A stretch of DNA of 56,541 bases from Candidatus Binatia bacterium (GCA_022820725.1 JAJEFA010000005.1:1-56541); one strand, 5' to 3'; shown: positions 42,989 through 52,302, counted from the first letter of the stretch. Translations and numbers: made by a program. Notes: a model not told the origin generated them from the sequence alone.

Positions 42989-43687
42989 ATGAGCGAAATC
43001 ACTTTGTATACCGCCCCGACCGCCAACGGATGGAAAGCCTCTATTGCCCTTGAAGAACTCGGCATCGATTATGACGTAGAGTATCTCCACTTCAACAAAA
43101 ATGAGCAGAAGACGCCGGAGTTCCTCAAACTTAATCCGAATGGACGTATTCCCGTCATCGTTGACCATGACAATGACGACTTCGTGCTGGCCGAATCGGG
43201 AGCGATCTTGCTCTACCTCGCAGAGCGGAGCGGCAAGCTCTGGCCGACGGACCCCAAGCTTCGTCACCGGGCCATGCAGTGGCTCATGTTTCAGATGAGC
43301 GCGATCGGCCCGATGCTCGGGCAGGCCATGTTTTTTCAGCGCATCGCGGCCCCGAAAGGCATTGTCGACGAATATGCGATCGAACGCTACGTCACGGAAT
43401 CGAAACGTCTGCTGGGCGTCTTGAATGAGGCGCTCCGTGACCAGGAGTATCTCTGCGGCGAATATTCGATGGTCGATATCGCCACCTTTCCGTGGGCGCG
43501 CGCGTATCGGTGGGCCAACGTGGATGTCTCCGACCTCACCCACCTGACCGCCTGGCTGGCGCGCGTCGAAGCCCGCGAGGCCGTCCAGCGCGGCCTGTGC
43601 GTCCCGGCGGGCAAGCCACGCTTCGACTACAGCGACGACGAACTGAAAGCTGCGGCCCAGCGCAACGCCGAACTGTACGACGCCTGA
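42989..43687 (+). CDS. Glutathione S-transferase (YfcG/Nu-like)
   Basis: A 232-residue GST. The N-terminal domain opens MSEITLYTAPTANGWKASIA with the Thr/Asn pair seen in YfcG/Ure2-like (Nu-class) enzymes, then LNPNGRIPVIVDHD with the cis-Pro and LAESGAILLYLAERSGKLWP with the Glu-Ser glutathione contact. The C-terminal domain has QEYLCGEYSMVDIATFPWAR. Such proteins reduce disulfides or peroxides with glutathione. The start at 42989 has GAGGA at good spacing. Monocistronic, convergent with the PPOX gene. Confidence 0.88.
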   Translation: MSEITLYTAPTANGWKASIALEELGIDYDVEYLHFNKNEQKTPEFLKLNPNGRIPVIVDHDNDDFVLAESGAILLYLAERSGKLWPTDPKLRHRAMQWLMFQMSAIGPMLGQAMFFQRIAAPKGIVDEYAIERYVTESKRLLGVLNEALRDQEYLCGEYSMVDIATFPWARAYRWANVDVSDLTHLTAWLARVEAREAVQRGLCVPAGKPRFDYSDDELKAAAQRNAELYDA

Positions 43688-43756
43688 GCCAGGGTGTGCG
43701 GTCTCAAAAAATTGGTGTACGGGAACCTGCCATGCCGACCGCGCGGGTCCCTGCGG

Positions 43757-44200
43757 CTACGTCGGCTGTGGATACCGGCCGGTCACCTCTTTATACCCAT
43801 ACAGGTGCGTTGGCGTGACGTGGACGATCAACTCTCCCGACCCGCTGTTGATTTTGCCATAGGTCTCGGCCAACGCCTGCCCCATATAGCGCCCGCCGAT
43901 CCGCGCCGCCCAATAGCGCACCTGGTCGGCATCAGCGGACATGACGGCCGTGCCTGAGAGTTCGACATACGCGAACGGCGTCACCTCATCATCAACACAC
44001 ACGCTGACCCTGGGCTCGTGACGGATATTGCGTGCCTTGAGCGAGTCACCCCCGGTCATAAAGACAAGGGTCTCGCCCTCAAGATCATACCACACCGGCA
44101 CGACCATGGGACGGCCGTCTTTCCGCACGGTGGCCAGCTTGCCGGTCCGCACCGGACTGAGTAAGAAACTCCGGCATTCTTCAGGCGTCATGCGTTCCAT
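43757..44200 (-). CDS. Pyridoxamine 5'-phosphate oxidase-like (PPOX/FDOR) protein
   Basis: A 147-residue split-barrel flavin- or F420-binding protein. It begins MERMTPEECRSFLLSPVRTG, followed by KLATVRKDGRPMVVPVWYDL and GETLVFMTGGDSLKARNIRH, the typical PPOX barrel with Lys-Ala-Arg cofactor-phosphate contacts. VSVCVDDEVTPFAYVELSGT completes the core. Members range from PNP oxidase relatives to F420-dependent reductases; the cofactor cannot be decided. AAAGGGAGGAGCAGG precedes the ATG. Confidence 0.82.
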   Translation of the reverse strand: MERMTPEECRSFLLSPVRTGKLATVRKDGRPMVVPVWYDLEGETLVFMTGGDSLKARNIRHEPRVSVCVDDEVTPFAYVELSGTAVMSADADQVRYWAARIGGRYMGQALAETYGKINSGSGELIVHVTPTHLYGYKEVTGRYPQPT

Positions 44201-44476
44201 CCCTGCTCCTCCCTTTGAATGAACGGGCCGGGCTCCTCATGGAGCGCCAGCCGTCTGCGAGTCTCTCACAGCCAGGGTTTCGCGCGCAAGCCTAGACCGA
44301 GCGTGTTGACGCGTCTGCCGACACCAGATTTCCGCCCGACTTCTTTTCCCTGCCGTGCTGGTCTGGTATGCAGGGGGTGAGGAAAGGGGGGCGTGCTACG
44401 GCCTCCGTCGCATACGAGACAATGATGTAATGGTCTCGCTATTCTTTAGTCGGGGAAATCAGAAAGGAGTCACACC

Positions 44477-45574
44477 ATGACAACAGCGATATCACAATCA
44501 CACCAGAACGATCTGCCTCTCTTACCGGGCCGTCTCGGCAATCCGGACCAGGTCATGAAGACTGACCCGCGCACGGATCCCCGCCTGGTCGACGCCTGTG
44601 CGCCCTTTAAGCTCGATGTGGCCCTGCCGCCCATACCGGTCAACGCGGACTCGCCCCTGCCGGACAAGCTCGACTTCTGTGCGGGCAGTGAGGCCGGCAT
44701 GGCCACGGTGTTTGCCGCCCTGTGCGCTGACCTGCCGGCGATGCCGAATATCGAGCGGCGGACTGAGGTCATCAAGGGCGTGGATGGCAACGACATCAAT
44801 CTGTACATCCATACGCCCCGGAATGCATCCGGCCCGCTACCCTGCGTGTATCATATGCACGGCGGCGGCATGGTGATCCTGACCGCCGATGATCCATCGT
44901 ATCGACGCTGGCGCGATGAACTCGCAGCCATCGGCATGATCGCCGTTGGGGTGGAATTCCGCAATGGCGCGGGCAAGCTGGGCAACCATCCGTTTCCGGC
45001 CGGTCTCAACGACTGCACGAGCGGACTGCAATGGGTGTTTGACAACAAGGCCAGCCTGGGGGTCTCGAAGATTATTGCGTCCGGTGAGTCCGGCGGAGGG
45101 AATCTCGCGCTGGCCACGTGTTTGCAGGCCAAGCAGGACGGACGCCTTGAACAGATTGCCGGCGTCTACGCCTTGTGCCCGTATATTTACGGAGAGTGGG
45201 CACAGCCGAGCCAGGAACTGCGTTCTCTGTACGAGAACGACAACTACTTGATCAACTGCCGCCAGATGGAGGTTCTGGCAAGCGTTTACGACCCTGAGGG
45301 CAAACACGCGAAAAACCCGCTGTGCTGGCCGTACTGGGCCACCGGGGAAGACCTCCAGGGGTTACCCCCGCACGTCATCTCGGTCAACGAATTAGACCCC
45401 CTGCGGGACGAGGGGCTCGTCCATTATCAGCGGCTCATGGCAGCGGGGGTGCCGGTCTACAGCCGGACCGTCAACGGGACATGCCACGCCGCCGACGTGC
45501 TTTTCCCCAAAGCGATCCCGGACGTCTACGCGGCCACCGTCCGCGATATCAAAGGATTTGCCGACTCGCTGTAG
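44477..45574 (+). CDS. Alpha/beta hydrolase, hormone-sensitive-lipase-like esterase
   Basis: A 365-residue esterase of the HSL/acetyl-hydrolase group. The oxyanion motif is VYHMHGGGMVIL (HGGG), the nucleophile elbow is IASGESGGGNLAL (GxSxG), the acid lies in SVNELDPLRDEG and the histidine in NGTCHAADV. All are in the usual order. About 100 residues precede the HGGG motif, somewhat more than in minimal members. It would hydrolyse short-chain or hydrophobic esters in the cytoplasm. AAAGGAG lies 9 nt before the ATG. Monocistronic, followed by a repeat-rich non-coding stretch. Confidence 0.9.
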   Translation: MTTAISQSHQNDLPLLPGRLGNPDQVMKTDPRTDPRLVDACAPFKLDVALPPIPVNADSPLPDKLDFCAGSEAGMATVFAALCADLPAMPNIERRTEVIKGVDGNDINLYIHTPRNASGPLPCVYHMHGGGMVILTADDPSYRRWRDELAAIGMIAVGVEFRNGAGKLGNHPFPAGLNDCTSGLQWVFDNKASLGVSKIIASGESGGGNLALATCLQAKQDGRLEQIAGVYALCPYIYGEWAQPSQELRSLYENDNYLINCRQMEVLASVYDPEGKHAKNPLCWPYWATGEDLQGLPPHVISVNELDPLRDEGLVHYQRLMAAGVPVYSRTVNGTCHAADVLFPKAIPDVYAATVRDIKGFADSL

Positions 45575-46523
45575 AGCCGGCGTAGAAGGCCCGGTGTTAT
45601 GGAATGGATGTTCCTGCGCTGTGGCCTTCCATCCGTAAGCCCACTCGTGGCTAGAGCGTTTCACGATAAGTTGTAGCCGTGCCAGTACGCGCTCGTCGGG
45701 AAGGATACCGGCCTACACCAAACGGCCTGGGAGGGGATGGGGGTGGTTCCCCTTCTGGGAGGGCGGCCATCCTGGCCGCTTGCGGGCTGGAAGCCCGCAC
45801 TCCTAAAGGACGTGTGCTACGAATGAACCTATTTGGCGGTTTCGCCCTCACCCCAACTCCTCTCCCAGGGGGAGAGGGACTTTTTGACCCTCGCCCCCTG
45901 GGAGCTCACGACACGACAGTTTTACGGAAGCAAGGACCGGGTCCGTCCCCTCCCCTCTTGGGACGTGTGCTGCACCTGAGGTGGTGGCCCCTGTTCGGGC
46001 TGCTCCGTAGGGGCAATTCATGAATTGCCCCTACCGCGTCACGCCGCCCATAGACGTGGGAGGCCAAGGAACTGGTCTGACGGTTGGCAGGCCCTTGGTC
46101 CCGCACCCCGTCCCCTGCGCCATGCCTGTCTGCGACAGGGGGCCAGGAGTGCGGGCTTCCAGCCCGCAAGCGGCCAAGATGGCCGCTCTCCCAGGCAGCG
46201 CGGGCGAGCGGGAATATATATCGTAGGGGCAACCCCTTGTGGTTGCCCCGCCCCCCTCCACCGTCACCGCCTGACCTTCCGTGGGGAAGTCCTCTAATAG
46301 GGCCGTGCCGGCCGACCCCTGGGCAAACTCCCCGCCCAGCGTCGTCACCGTGACCCGACTCCAGGCAAACTCTTCCCCGTCCGCAAACGCCCGCACGATA
46401 CTGATAGTGATATCCCGCAGGTCGGATGAGCACGGTGTCATCCGACACCGAGACGTGAGTTGTCCTCTCGTCCATTTCCTGCTCTAAAGGCTCGATAGTG
46501 TGAACGCCGAGGAGGAAGACCGC
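45575..46523. repeat. Repeat island without genes
   Basis: About 950 bases with no credible gene. Contents: an inverted partial copy of the dispersed repeat (45661-45690); a 48-bp block of two nested hairpins at 45757-45804, present inverted at 46145-46192 and again at 56275-56322 (core GCGGGCTTCCAGCCCGC next to GCGGCCAAGATGGCCGC); a CTCTCCCAGGGGGAGAG hairpin near 45865; a perfect 28-bp palindrome at 46007-46034 (half GTAGGGGCAATTCA); and a related REP-like element at 46223-46252. These are typical of intergenic REP/MITE accumulation. Confidence 0.7.
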
Positions 46524-47300
46524 ATGGCAGATTACATCGACATCGAGCAAGCCAAAACTCTGGACGGATTACGGATTGTCGCCCCTCCGGGCCGCCCCAA
46601 CCCCTGGGCCGAGGGGCTCAAAGGCATGTGTCACATCAAGAACCTGCCGTTTACGCTGGTCGGCAAAGCGGCCGGGCACGATGCCGCCTTGCAGGACTGG
46701 ACCCGCCAGAGCAGCGCACCCGTCGCCGTCTGGAATGAGGAACGACCGCGCACCACCTGGAATGAACAACTCTATCTGATTGAGCGGCTTGCCCCGCAGC
46801 CTTCGCTCGTACCGGACGATGAGACCGAGCGCATTCTCATGTTCGGGCTGTGTAACGAGTTGTGTGGGGAGACCGGTTTTGGCTGGTTCCGCCGGATCAT
46901 GATCGTCCATGGTCTCTTGTCCAACCCCGAAGTGGGCGAGCAGGGCAAAGCGACCGCGTCCTACCTGGGCGGCAAGTACGGCTATAGCCCGGCCACTGCC
47001 GAAGCCGCCCCCCAGCGGGTCGCCCAGACCCTGCGGACCTTGGGTGCGCGCCTGGCCGAACAACAGGCTCAAGGCCGCCAGTATCTGATCGGGGACAGCC
47101 TGTCGGCCCTGGACATTTACTGGTCCACATTCGCCGTCCTTGTCGAGCCCCTGCCGCTCGATCTGTGTCCGATGGATGCGGCCTTCCGGGCTTCGTTTGT
47201 GAACACCGACCCCGTGGTGGCTGAGGCGCTGTCTCCCCAATTATTGGAGTACCGCGATCGGATCTATCACGACCATTTACGACTGCCGATGGACTTTTAG
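46524..47300 (+). CDS. Glutathione S-transferase-like protein
   Basis: The start at 46524 (MADYIDIEQAKTLDGLRIVA) is supported by GAGGAGGAAGACC. The 258-residue protein has a degenerate thioredoxin-like N-terminal part (GLKGMCHIKNLPFTLVGKAA and APVAVWNEERPRTTWNEQLY, the latter matching the cis-Pro and Glu/Asp-Gln region) and a helical C-terminal domain with QYLIGDSLSALDIYWSTFAV, the GST N-capping box. Catalytic Ser/Tyr/Cys is not evident. Likely a GST-fold protein of unknown role. It is followed 89 nt later by the MMPL transporter. Confidence 0.78.
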   Translation: MADYIDIEQAKTLDGLRIVAPPGRPNPWAEGLKGMCHIKNLPFTLVGKAAGHDAALQDWTRQSSAPVAVWNEERPRTTWNEQLYLIERLAPQPSLVPDDETERILMFGLCNELCGETGFGWFRRIMIVHGLLSNPEVGEQGKATASYLGGKYGYSPATAEAAPQRVAQTLRTLGARLAEQQAQGRQYLIGDSLSALDIYWSTFAVLVEPLPLDLCPMDAAFRASFVNTDPVVAEALSPQLLEYRDRIYHDHLRLPMDF

Positions 47301-47389
47301 GGTGCTGTCGGGTTATTGCGCCGTCACACGAACCTCACGTAGTGTGATTCCGTAGCAGGCCGTCTGTCAGGCCGGCAAAGAAGAAAAAC

Positions 47390-49873
47390 ATGGAGTCATT
47401 TTTTCGGTGGATTATCCGTTTTCGATGGCTGGTCATCATACTGGCCCTCGCCAGTACGGTTCTGGCCACACTCCCCCTGCAAAGCCTGCGCTTTGAGGGC
47501 GATGTCGAGGCAAATTTCCCGGCCGACGACCCGGTCGTCAAATATAACAGGATGGTCGAGGAACGCTTCGGCGTACGCGATCTCATCATGGTCGGTGTCT
47601 TCAACGACAATCCCGACGAAAACGGTGTCTTCAACCCGCGCACCCTGGGCATTGTCAAAGAGTTCTCGGAAAAAATCGCCCTGCTGCCGGGCATCAAAGC
47701 GGTCCGCGACGAAGATGTGGCCAGTGTCGCGACCATGGACAACATCACCGGCACGACTGACGGCATGAACGTTGATCCGTTCATGGAAACCGTGCCCCAC
47801 ACCCCATCCGCTCTGGCCCGCCTCAAACGCAGCCTGTTCGCCAACAGCATGTTCGTCAATTGGGTCGTGTCACAGGACGGCACCGGGCTGCTGATTATGG
47901 CCAAGATGGAGCCGGGGGAGGGCACGCAGGAAAGCTCGGCCCAGCGGATAGCGGTGTATACCACGATCCGCGACATGGTTGAGGAAAAAAAAGCGGCCGG
48001 TGTGCCCGAATCCTTCCATGTGGCCGGCCGCGGCGCGCTTGAGGTCAACTTCGAACGGGAGGGCCGGCGCGATATGGAAACCTTCCTGCCCCTGATCCTG
48101 GTGGTGATCGTCACCACCCTGTACTGCACCTATCGCAGCCTGCGCGGCGTCCTGCTGCCCCTGGCCGTCGTTGTCGCCGCGGTGATCTGGACCCTGGGCA
48201 TCATGGCCGCCACCGGCTTCCCGATGTTCTTCGTCACCTCAATGATGCCGGTCGTGCTGATGGCGATCGGGGTCGCCGACGGCATTCATATTCTGAGTCG
48301 CTATTACGACGCACTGTTGGAACACCCGGACACGTCCTCGTCCGAAGCCGTGCTCGCCGCCATGCGTGAGATGTGGCAACCCGTTGCTTTGACCTCCTTG
48401 ACCACCGCCGCCGGCTTCTTATCCTTTCTGACTTCGGCCATGGTCCCGGTCCGCTATTTTGGCGTCTTTACCGCAGTCGGCATCCTGGCCGCCATGGTCT
48501 TCTCGCTGACCCTGATGCCGGCCCTGCTGAGCCTGTTGCCGCCGACCGTCAGCCGTGGCCTGCGCCAGCAGATGCGCCGCAGCGGCGACCTGGGCGCCAC
48601 CGGCTGGGCGGCCAGCCTGCTGTCCCGCCTGGGGCGGGGCGTGGCCCGTCGTCCGTTGGCGGTGTGGGTCCCGACGGCGCTCGTCGTCGGGCTGTGCCTG
48701 TTCGGCGCCCAGCACATCGTGGTGGATGCGTCGGTCATTCGCATGTTTGACGCGCGCCACGAACTGCGCGTCGGTGACACCATCTTGCGCGAAAAATTTC
48801 AGGGCACCATACCCATCTATGTGGCGATTGAGGGTCGGGAAGCAGACCGCCTCAAAGACCCGCAGCTGCTCGATCAACTCGACCGCCTCCAGGCCACGGT
48901 CGAGCAAGACCCCCAGGTTGGCGGCTCGCTGTCGCTGGCCGAATACATCAAACGCATGAACCGGGTCATGAACGAGGACCGCGCAGAGATGGAAGTCGTT
49001 CCCAGCTCGCGGGACCTGGTCGCCCAGTATCTGCTGCTGTACTCGTTCTCCGGCGATCCCGACGACTTTGATGAAATCGTCGACTATGACTACCAGCACG
49101 CCAACGTCACGGTGTATCTACGGTCCGATACAACCCGGGATGTCGAACGGGTGGTCGAGACGATCCGAGACTTTGCCATCCAGGAATTTGGCCATAATGG
49201 AGACACCGACGCCGCAGCCCACGACGCGCCGATGGTCCGGTTCGGCCGCTGGCTGGCCGGTATTCAACCCACCGTTCTTGGCTGGGAAACCAACAGCGGC
49301 TTTCGGATCGGCATTGCCGGCAACGGCTACCTGCTGAACCGGATGAACGAATTGGTCGTGTCCGGCCAGCTATCGAGTCTGGTTACCTCGCTGGGCGCGG
49401 TCTTTGTGCTGACCGCCCTGATGTTCCGCTCGTGGGCCGCGGGCCTGATTAACGTCATTCCGATCAGCTTGGTCATGGTGTTCAGCTTTGGTCTGCTGGG
49501 GCTGCTCAACATCCCGCTGGAAGTCGGCAAATCGCTGACCGCGTCCATGGTCATTGGCATCGGCATTGATTATACGATCCACTTTCTCAACAAGTACCGG
49601 GTCAAAGTCCGGGACGGTCTGACCGACCCGGTCCACATCACCGCCGCGACCATGGCCACCTCGGGTAAGGCCATCTTTTTTAATGCCGTGGTCGTCATCG
49701 GCGGCTTCCTGGTCTTTCTGACTTCGAGCTTCCGCCCCAACTTCTACCTCGGCGCCATGCTGTCGCTCAATATGGGAGCGTGTCTGCTCGTCTCAATGAC
49801 GGTGCTGCCGGCAATCCTGAACAGGTTTCGGCCCCGATTTGTGTACGGCGAAAAGGTCGTTGTGAAGAGCTAG
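47390..49873 (+). CDS. MMPL/RND-family transporter (hydrophobe exporter type)
   Basis: An 827-residue inner-membrane protein with the duplicated six-plus-six helix layout of RND/MMPL transporters. The N-terminal helix is WLVIILALASTVLATLPL, followed by a ~200-residue periplasmic loop. The first helix bundle includes VVLMAIGVADGIHILSRYYD (proton-relay Asp), then a second loop, and the mirror motif MVIGIGIDYTIHFLNKYRVK. It ends in LLVSMTVLPAILNRFRPR. This two-fold G-x-x-x-D-Y/G-x-H motif is typical of the MMPL/HpnN-like group, which moves lipids, hopanoids or sterol-like compounds. No adaptor gene is adjacent. The start has only a weak AAGAAG upstream. Confidence 0.88.
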   Translation: MESFFRWIIRFRWLVIILALASTVLATLPLQSLRFEGDVEANFPADDPVVKYNRMVEERFGVRDLIMVGVFNDNPDENGVFNPRTLGIVKEFSEKIALLPGIKAVRDEDVASVATMDNITGTTDGMNVDPFMETVPHTPSALARLKRSLFANSMFVNWVVSQDGTGLLIMAKMEPGEGTQESSAQRIAVYTTIRDMVEEKKAAGVPESFHVAGRGALEVNFEREGRRDMETFLPLILVVIVTTLYCTYRSLRGVLLPLAVVVAAVIWTLGIMAATGFPMFFVTSMMPVVLMAIGVADGIHILSRYYDALLEHPDTSSSEAVLAAMREMWQPVALTSLTTAAGFLSFLTSAMVPVRYFGVFTAVGILAAMVFSLTLMPALLSLLPPTVSRGLRQQMRRSGDLGATGWAASLLSRLGRGVARRPLAVWVPTALVVGLCLFGAQHIVVDASVIRMFDARHELRVGDTILREKFQGTIPIYVAIEGREADRLKDPQLLDQLDRLQATVEQDPQVGGSLSLAEYIKRMNRVMNEDRAEMEVVPSSRDLVAQYLLLYSFSGDPDDFDEIVDYDYQHANVTVYLRSDTTRDVERVVETIRDFAIQEFGHNGDTDAAAHDAPMVRFGRWLAGIQPTVLGWETNSGFRIGIAGNGYLLNRMNELVVSGQLSSLVTSLGAVFVLTALMFRSWAAGLINVIPISLVMVFSFGLLGLLNIPLEVGKSLTASMVIGIGIDYTIHFLNKYRVKVRDGLTDPVHITAATMATSGKAIFFNAVVVIGGFLVFLTSSFRPNFYLGAMLSLNMGACLLVSMTVLPAILNRFRPRFVYGEKVVVKS

Positions 49874-49915
49874 AGCAGTTTCGGATCGAATTGCATAGTC
49901 TGCTGAACGGGGAGT

Positions 49916-50200
49916 CTAATCAAGCCACGGCCCGAAGGCCAGATAAAACAAGAATTGTATAATTCTCCAGACAAGCAGAACGATCCAGACAAGCAGAACG
50001 ATCCACACGAGCAGGAAAAGACCAATCGGTATCCCCACGACCGCAATAAGGTAAATGGGGTCAATGCGTCCCGGGAACGTAAGAGCAACGAGAAGCACAA
50101 GGGCAAAAACGATACCTCCTAGTCCGGCTTGTATCACTGGTATCACACGGATTAGAAGCTGTTCGTTAATCTTCAACGTGCAGGCCTCTAGGCGCGGCAC
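49916..50200 (-). CDS. Small hydrophobic membrane protein with a tandem repeat
   Basis: Unrecognised, 94 residues from a GTG at 50200 (a TTG at KINEQLL is an alternative start). Two hydrophobic segments are predicted: VIQAGLGGIVFALVLLVALT and a second one that contains LLVWIV twice in tandem followed by LLVWRI. The protein repeat comes from a near-exact 18-bp DNA repeat (49967-50020). It overlaps nothing and lies convergent to the MMPL gene. Confidence 0.5.
   Translation of the reverse strand: MPRLEACTLKINEQLLIRVIPVIQAGLGGIVFALVLLVALTFPGRIDPIYLIAVVGIPIGLFLLVWIVLLVWIVLLVWRIIQFLFYLAFGPWLD
49967..50020. repeat. 18-bp tandem repeat, two exact units plus a diverged third
   Basis: Unit CCAGACAAGCAGAACGAT occurs at 49967-49984 and 49985-50002; the next 18 bases are a diverged third unit. 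It is in frame within the small membrane protein and adds six residues per unit to a membrane helix. Confidence 0.8.
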
Positions 50201-50462
50201 CCCGCCCCACCACCTACCAGGGCGTTTTACCAGACCGGGGGGGCGCGTCCTTTCGCGCTCAGGGCAAAAGAAGCGGATTCACCACGCCCATATTACCCTT
50301 CGCCTAGAGGAGATCGTCCCGTATACGGCAAATGAACGCGTCGTTTTTTCGGAGATTGGACCGAAAATGGCGGTGTGCCGGAATCAGGCCCCGCCACAGA
50401 CAGGAAGACAGCTTTCAGTTGGCCGACAGCCGCCCAAGCTCGTAGCTCTAGAGAGGTGTAAG

Positions 50463-50999
50463 GTGAGTGAGATTGAGATTTATGGGGTTATTCCTGGGAA
50501 TTATTTTGCTGAGGCGATTACGGAATGCCAGAAAGTCTACGAGAGTGGCTATTTCATAGCGACCGTGATGCTGACCCAAGCAGTGAACGAGCGCCTCCTA
50601 AAGTTCATTGCTGAAAAAAGCGGGGTCCTGGATAAAAAGCAGGTCACGGGCAAAGACCTTCCCGCCCTAGTCCATCTCAAAACCTCACCCCTCCTAGGAG
50701 TCCACACTCATGAATGCGTGGCGGCATTTAAGAAGATTTATGACAGTCACCGGAACGATGTTCACCACCTAAACCCCTCCATCTCAGGACCCGAAGGAAT
50801 CATTTTCTCTGAGCAAGCAAAAGAGAATATCGAATGTCTTGATCTCATTAAACGTGAAATTTTTGCCCTTTGTCCTACCGATGATCCCGGCCGACTAGCA
50901 CTAAAATATCCACAGTATTGGGGCGAAATCAGAGAAGATGGGTCTATCAAAGCCATGTTCGAACATCCAAGGGTCCAACGTCGTGGCCCTGTTTCTTGA
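50463..50999 (+). CDS. Hypothetical protein with HEPN-like features
   Basis: The 178-residue frame is read from the GTG at 50463 (SEIEIYGVIPGNYFAEAITE), preceded by GAGAGG; the frame is open upstream but that part looks non-coding. The N-terminal helices (CQKVYESGYFIATVMLTQAV, NERLLKFIAEKSG) followed by FKKIYDSHRNDVHHLNPSIS resemble HEPN/DUF4145-type proteins, which carry an Arg-x4-6-His motif (RNDVHH). HEPN proteins are often RNA-cleaving toxins or partners in defence systems. Codon use is less GC-rich than in the neighbours, hinting at acquisition. No partner nucleotidyltransferase is visible. Confidence 0.55.
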   Translation: MSEIEIYGVIPGNYFAEAITECQKVYESGYFIATVMLTQAVNERLLKFIAEKSGVLDKKQVTGKDLPALVHLKTSPLLGVHTHECVAAFKKIYDSHRNDVHHLNPSISGPEGIIFSEQAKENIECLDLIKREIFALCPTDDPGRLALKYPQYWGEIREDGSIKAMFEHPRVQRRGPVS

Positions 51000-51072
51000 G
51001 CCACCAATAGAAGGTGGGCGTCTCTAGGCCGCGATGGATCGCTTCCTGGAGCGGGAGCAGCGCCGGTGACGC

Positions 51073-51489
51073 CTAGGGATTAAAGTCGGAGGCCGTACCC
51101 CAATAGGTTAGCGTGGTGAGTCCACTTGAAACGCTCTCAAAAAACTGGATGTCCGGTCCAGCGTAGCGGAGGGTTTCAGGGAGGTCGCTTTGGTCCAGCA
51201 CCCTGACCCAGCCTCCGCCTCGGGGATCCACGAACGTATGAAAGACTCCGCTGGAACTGTAAATGAGTTCGCGACCCTCCCGCGTTACCCACCGATAAGA
51301 CTCTCCGTCCCATATGATGGTGACGCGATTGGCCTCGCGGTCAGTGGGTGCGAGAACTTCCCGGCTGGCACTCTCCTGCTCTGCTATAACGCGCGTGTCC
51401 GGTGTAACGTCCAGTACTACACGGACAGGCTGGGCTTCCAGGTGCGGTGCTAGAATGGAAAGGGCGAGAAGCGCGATGAGCGTACGCAT
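51073..51489 (-). CDS. Small exported hypothetical protein
   Basis: Unrecognised, 138 residues. It starts MRTLIALLALSILAPHLEAQ, a signal peptide with cleavage likely after LEA. GGGAG lies 8 nt before the ATG at 51489. The mature part is beta-rich with Trp/Tyr (VTIIWDGESYRWVTREGREL, FVDPRGGGWVRVLDQ, FFESVSSGLTTLTYWGTASD), suggesting a small periplasmic beta-sandwich. No membrane segment beyond the signal. Stands alone. Confidence 0.6.
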   Translation of the reverse strand: MRTLIALLALSILAPHLEAQPVRVVLDVTPDTRVIAEQESASREVLAPTDREANRVTIIWDGESYRWVTREGRELIYSSSGVFHTFVDPRGGGWVRVLDQSDLPETLRYAGPDIQFFESVSSGLTTLTYWGTASDFNP

Positions 51490-51871
51490 GAGCAAGTCTC
51501 CCTTGTCTTATGGTGGTGGGCTGTTGTTTACCACAATACGAGGGAACGTGCGGGGTCCCGCTTATTCGCCCTCCCTGTCGGGGCTGCGGGAGCGACCCAC
51601 CTTATGTGGTCCGAGTCGCAAGGCCGCGCCAGGTCTGGGAACCCGTTTTCAGGGCCTCCCCCCGTCTTCTTCCATAACTGCCAGCATCCGACCCTCAAGC
51701 CTGCACTGAGACTCCGCTTACAGTGCAGGCCCCTGGCGAAGCCACAGTGGTCGGAGCTGGTGAGCACATATCCTTCGCTCGAAGATGTCCCTCCTATGGT
51801 TTAGCCCATCTACCTCCCGGCCCGAGCGGTGCAGGTCAGGCGTTCGAGGCCGCGTTCGGAGGTGTCGGTGG
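51490..51871. other. Non-coding stretch, nothing firm seen
   Basis: 382 bases between the exported protein and the PIN gene. An imperfect dyad TGCACTGAGACTCC-GCTTACAGTGCA lies near 51700-51727. No gene could be supported on either strand. Confidence 0.3.
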
Positions 51872-52297
51872 TCATGGGGTTTCCGATTCTTCCAGAAACG
51901 GGTTGATGACCCGGAGGCCGTCGTAGTCCTGCTCCGAGCTGAGATCTTCCGAGTAGACCGCGTCGCAGCCCAGCGCGCGGGCCGCCGCGAGGATTGCGCC
52001 GTCCCAATAAGACAGGCCGAAACGCTGGCTGATTGAGACGCCGGCGCGAAACACATCGAGGGTGACCGCCTGTATCTGCATCAACAGGATGGGCTCAAGA
52101 AATTGCAGGGCGTCGTCATGTAACAGTCTTCCGGGGCGGGTAGGGCGCGTGGCTTGGTGATAGAACTCCTGGAGCACTTGCACGGACACGGCGAGGTCTG
52201 GCTCGGCGAGCAGTGCCCGGGCGCGGCGGCGTTTGTCGGTCTCCTCCGGCAACAGGCTGGCCGCATACAGCAGCACATTGGTGTCTACGAAGCGCAT
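51872..52297 (-). CDS. PIN-domain toxin (VapC-like)
   Basis: A 141-residue PIN-domain RNase. The acidic active-site residues are in MRFVDTNVLLYA (first Asp), VSVQVLQEFYHQATR (Glu), SYWDGAILAAARALGCD (Asp) and VYSEDLSSEQDYDGLRVINP (final Asp/Glu). All four are intact. It starts 5 nt after the stop of the antitoxin gene, the normal antitoxin-first order. It should cleave RNA when free and be silenced by the partner. Confidence 0.9.
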   Translation of the reverse strand: MRFVDTNVLLYAASLLPEETDKRRRARALLAEPDLAVSVQVLQEFYHQATRPTRPGRLLHDDALQFLEPILLMQIQAVTLDVFRAGVSISQRFGLSYWDGAILAAARALGCDAVYSEDLSSEQDYDGLRVINPFLEESETP

Positions 52298-52302
52298 TGC
52301 GG

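Noticed and set aside
45575..46523. CRISPR array among the repeats
   Set aside because: Repeat units are few, irregularly spaced, palindromic and in both orientations; there are no uniform spacers and no cas genes.
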